A DNA stretch of 64,000 nt from Parasedimentitalea denitrificans (GTDB lineage Bacteria > Pseudomonadota > Alphaproteobacteria > Rhodobacterales > Rhodobacteraceae). Positions 62,643-64,000 of this stretch are shown here, piece after piece. The DNA is taken from assembly GCF_011813015.1 (NCBI RefSeq), contig NZ_QHLQ01000001.1:467030-531029 (forward strand). The letters run 5' to 3'. The notes under the pieces are model-generated. The model worked only from the letters and a program-made list of their open reading frames with translations, was not told where the DNA came from and made no database searches. Position 1 is the first letter of the stretch, and each line of letters starts with the position of its first letter. A program made the translations under genes and the position numbers.

Positions 62643-62677
62643 TTTAACCAAATTCCAACAACCACCCGGAGGCCGGA

Positions 62678-62992
62678 ATGTCCGACCAACCCAACACCTC
62701 AGAGCTGCCTCCTTGCCGGTGCAAAACAAACGTTTGCGGCGACCTGGGCGAGTGCCTTTTGTGTGATGCGATCAGCGGAGAAAAATGCAGGAAGCCTGAT
62801 TGGGTGCCGAGTGATGAATTTGTTGCGCGCCTCTCAAGGCTGGCAGAGCAGGTAGAGCATGTGTGCCCCCACTGCGGTCATGACAACCGTCGCGATAAAG
62901 AACTAGACGACCGTCGGAATATGGATCGAGCAAAATCATTGGGCCAAAAAATCGTTGAGATTGACACCCAACTTGCCCTGAAACCCGAATAG
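62678..62992 (+). CDS. Cys-rich zinc-binding-like protein
   Basis: The 104-residue protein starts after CGGAGG. Its N-terminal half has Cys at short spacing (PPCRCKTNVCGDLGECLLC and GEKCRKP), and a zinc-ribbon half CPHCGHDN lies near residue 63; the C-terminus is charged and helical. It is divergent from the ribbon-helix-helix gene across the shared operator. Its TAG stop codon overlaps GTCCAAC, the island's motif core. Function unknown. Confidence 0.6.
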   Translation: MSDQPNTSELPPCRCKTNVCGDLGECLLCDAISGEKCRKPDWVPSDEFVARLSRLAEQVEHVCPHCGHDNRRDKELDDRRNMDRAKSLGQKIVEIDTQLALKPE

Positions 62993-63191
62993 TCCAACTA
63001 ACCCCGACTTTATTGTTCTCAAAACCGCAACAGTTTGTTCTCTGAAATTACGGCGAGAATTTGTTTAAATGAGTATCACATCTTTACGGACGGTAAAAAA
63101 CTGCATATCACGTTACATAAATAATGTTTAATTGGTGCAGAAATTCCGTCAACGGAGCATCCCTTTGATGGAACTTTGATTGGGGAATGAA

Positions 63192-63833
63192 ATGAACAAA
63201 ATCCTTAAAACTACCAAAGCGATAGCGCTTGGCGCAGTTACTACGGCGTTTTTGGCTTCTTCCGCCTACGCTGCAACGGTCGGAAGCGCTGCGACAGGCT
63301 CCGCCAGTGTGGGGGGGTTCGTGATGAACGGCGGCCAAGCCATGGTGGACGTTTCAAACGGTGCTTACACGAGCGTCCCTGGAGACACGTCACCTGAGTC
63401 GACTTGGGTATGGGATGAAGCTGGGTCGCAAAGCGTTAACACCACGAATACTTTCGTTTGGACCTTTGACTTGACCGGCTATGACCTGACCACTGCTGTC
63501 CTTACAGGTTTGTGGGGTGTTGACAACTTCGGAACAGCTTCATTGAACGGTGCTGTCATTGGCACCATCGATTTTGGTTTCGACGCATTCCAAACTCTTG
63601 AAGCTGTCAGTGATGGCACAAATACCCCAGTGTTCGTAGCGGGAATCAACACGCTTTCGTTCTCTGCCACGAACGGTTACCAAAGTGGCTCTGGCAACCC
63701 GGGCCCCGGGGCATTTCGCACCGGAGTAACGGTGACAGCTGACGTGTCTCCAGTCCCGCTGCCTGCCGCCGGACTGCTTCTTATCGGAGCACTAGGCGGA
63801 TTAGGCCTGATGCGGCGTCGCAAGAAATCCTAA
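63192..63833 (+). CDS. VPLPA-CTERM surface protein (second copy)
   Basis: The 213-residue exported protein has a signal peptide (residues 1 to about 27, ending SSAYA), a Gly/Thr/Asn-rich beta body and a C-terminal VPLPAAGLLLIGALGGLG helix with RRRKK, the exosortase sorting signal. ATG 63192 follows GGGGAATGA. The body differs from the protein at 55349. A clear terminator follows. Export and anchoring at the cell surface are expected if the cell has the matching exosortase. Confidence 0.85.
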   Translation: MNKILKTTKAIALGAVTTAFLASSAYAATVGSAATGSASVGGFVMNGGQAMVDVSNGAYTSVPGDTSPESTWVWDEAGSQSVNTTNTFVWTFDLTGYDLTTAVLTGLWGVDNFGTASLNGAVIGTIDFGFDAFQTLEAVSDGTNTPVFVAGINTLSFSATNGYQSGSGNPGPGAFRTGVTVTADVSPVPLPAAGLLLIGALGGLGLMRRRKKS

Positions 63834-63862
63834 CTTCGTAATCCACCCAATCGACGTTGAAG

Positions 63863-63890
63863 CGCTCGCCTTTTGGCGGGCGTTTTATTT
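63863..63890 (+). terminator. Rho-independent terminator
   Basis: CGCTCGCC and GGCGGGCG pair with one wobble around a TTTT loop and are followed by TTTTATTT. It lies 30 bp after the VPLPA-CTERM stop codon. Confidence 0.85.
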
Positions 63891-63907
63891 TGTCCGGAAA
63901 AGGCCGG

Positions 63908-64000
63908 TCAGACCAACTGATTGACGATTTTCCGGATTTGCCGCAGGGCATCTTGCACTTCTGAATCTGTTGCAACGTCAGGGAAACCCCCTTCACGCAA
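63908..64000 (-). CDS. 3' end of a gene running off the window
   Basis: A minus-strand frame is open from the window edge to a TGA at 63908. The visible 30 residues (ending DALRQIRKIVNQLV) look like the amphipathic C-terminal helix of a soluble protein. No family can be named from this piece. Confidence 0.45.
   Translation of the reverse strand: MREGGFPDVATDSEVQDALRQIRKIVNQLV

Noticed and set aside
63160..63173. Further motif copy before the second VPLPA-CTERM gene
   Set aside because: TCCCTTTGATGGAA matches only 10 of 14 positions and does not lie in the same relation to a gene as the others; it may be chance.

Overview
The window looks like the chromosome, or a large replicon, of a marine alphaproteobacterium of the Roseobacter group (Rhodobacteraceae). 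The grounds are moderately high GC, dense overlapping catabolic operons with their own ABC importers, alphaproteobacterial IolC-DUF2090 fusion architecture, and two VPLPA-CTERM surface proteins.

Region 1 (506-13025) is one long minus-strand operon. A ribose-type importer (binding protein, double ATPase, permease) is followed by a SorC-family regulator, an aldo/keto reductase, a GlpD-like FAD dehydrogenase, an LsrF/DhnA-type aldolase, an FGGY kinase, a quinone-oxidoreductase-type dehydrogenase and a GMC oxidoreductase. The likely logic is polyol uptake, phosphorylation, oxidation to a ketose phosphate and aldol cleavage. A 9-bp-arm inverted repeat sits in the promoter.

Region 2 (13211-19995) is a signalling patch: a membrane cyclic-nucleotide-binding protein, a Crp/Fnr regulator flanked by two identical TGTAA-N6-TTACA sites, a LysE exporter, a large PLP decarboxylase, an unknown 335-residue protein, and a zinc-ribbon class III nucleotide cyclase with an unusual substrate residue.

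Region 3 (20133-53649) is inositol-centred. A LacI regulator appears to control a phosphatase and an AfuABC-type importer operon ending in two inositol-monophosphatase genes; the same 16-bp palindrome sits at both promoters. Next is a complete-looking iolC/J-iolD-iolE-iolB operon with iolG and an RpiR-type IolR, both promoters carrying ATGGAAT-N4-ATTCCAT. A second AfuABC-type importer with a histidine phosphatase follows. Then comes a second, parallel inositol-like pathway (iolD, a PhyH dioxygenase, a PfkB kinase, iolB, a class II aldolase, two Gfo/Idh/MocA dehydrogenases, an IolE-like protein) plus an FrcBCA-type importer. It is controlled by a second LacI regulator whose perfect palindrome TTGCAACCGGTTGCAA is present at two promoters.

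Region 4 (54710-64000) looks like an integrated island. It begins with a 58-nt 3' fragment of tRNA-Ser(UGA) cut at the anticodon loop and carries about twenty small, mostly unknown genes. A 14-bp motif (CTCCTTTGTTGGAC) recurs at least 13 times at gene boundaries, several copies beside inverted repeats. Two copies can be drawn as attC-like sites, so the region may be a gene-cassette array without a visible integrase. The right end holds a ribbon-helix-helix gene with large palindromes in its promoter, a second VPLPA-CTERM gene, and the 3' end of a gene that runs off the window.
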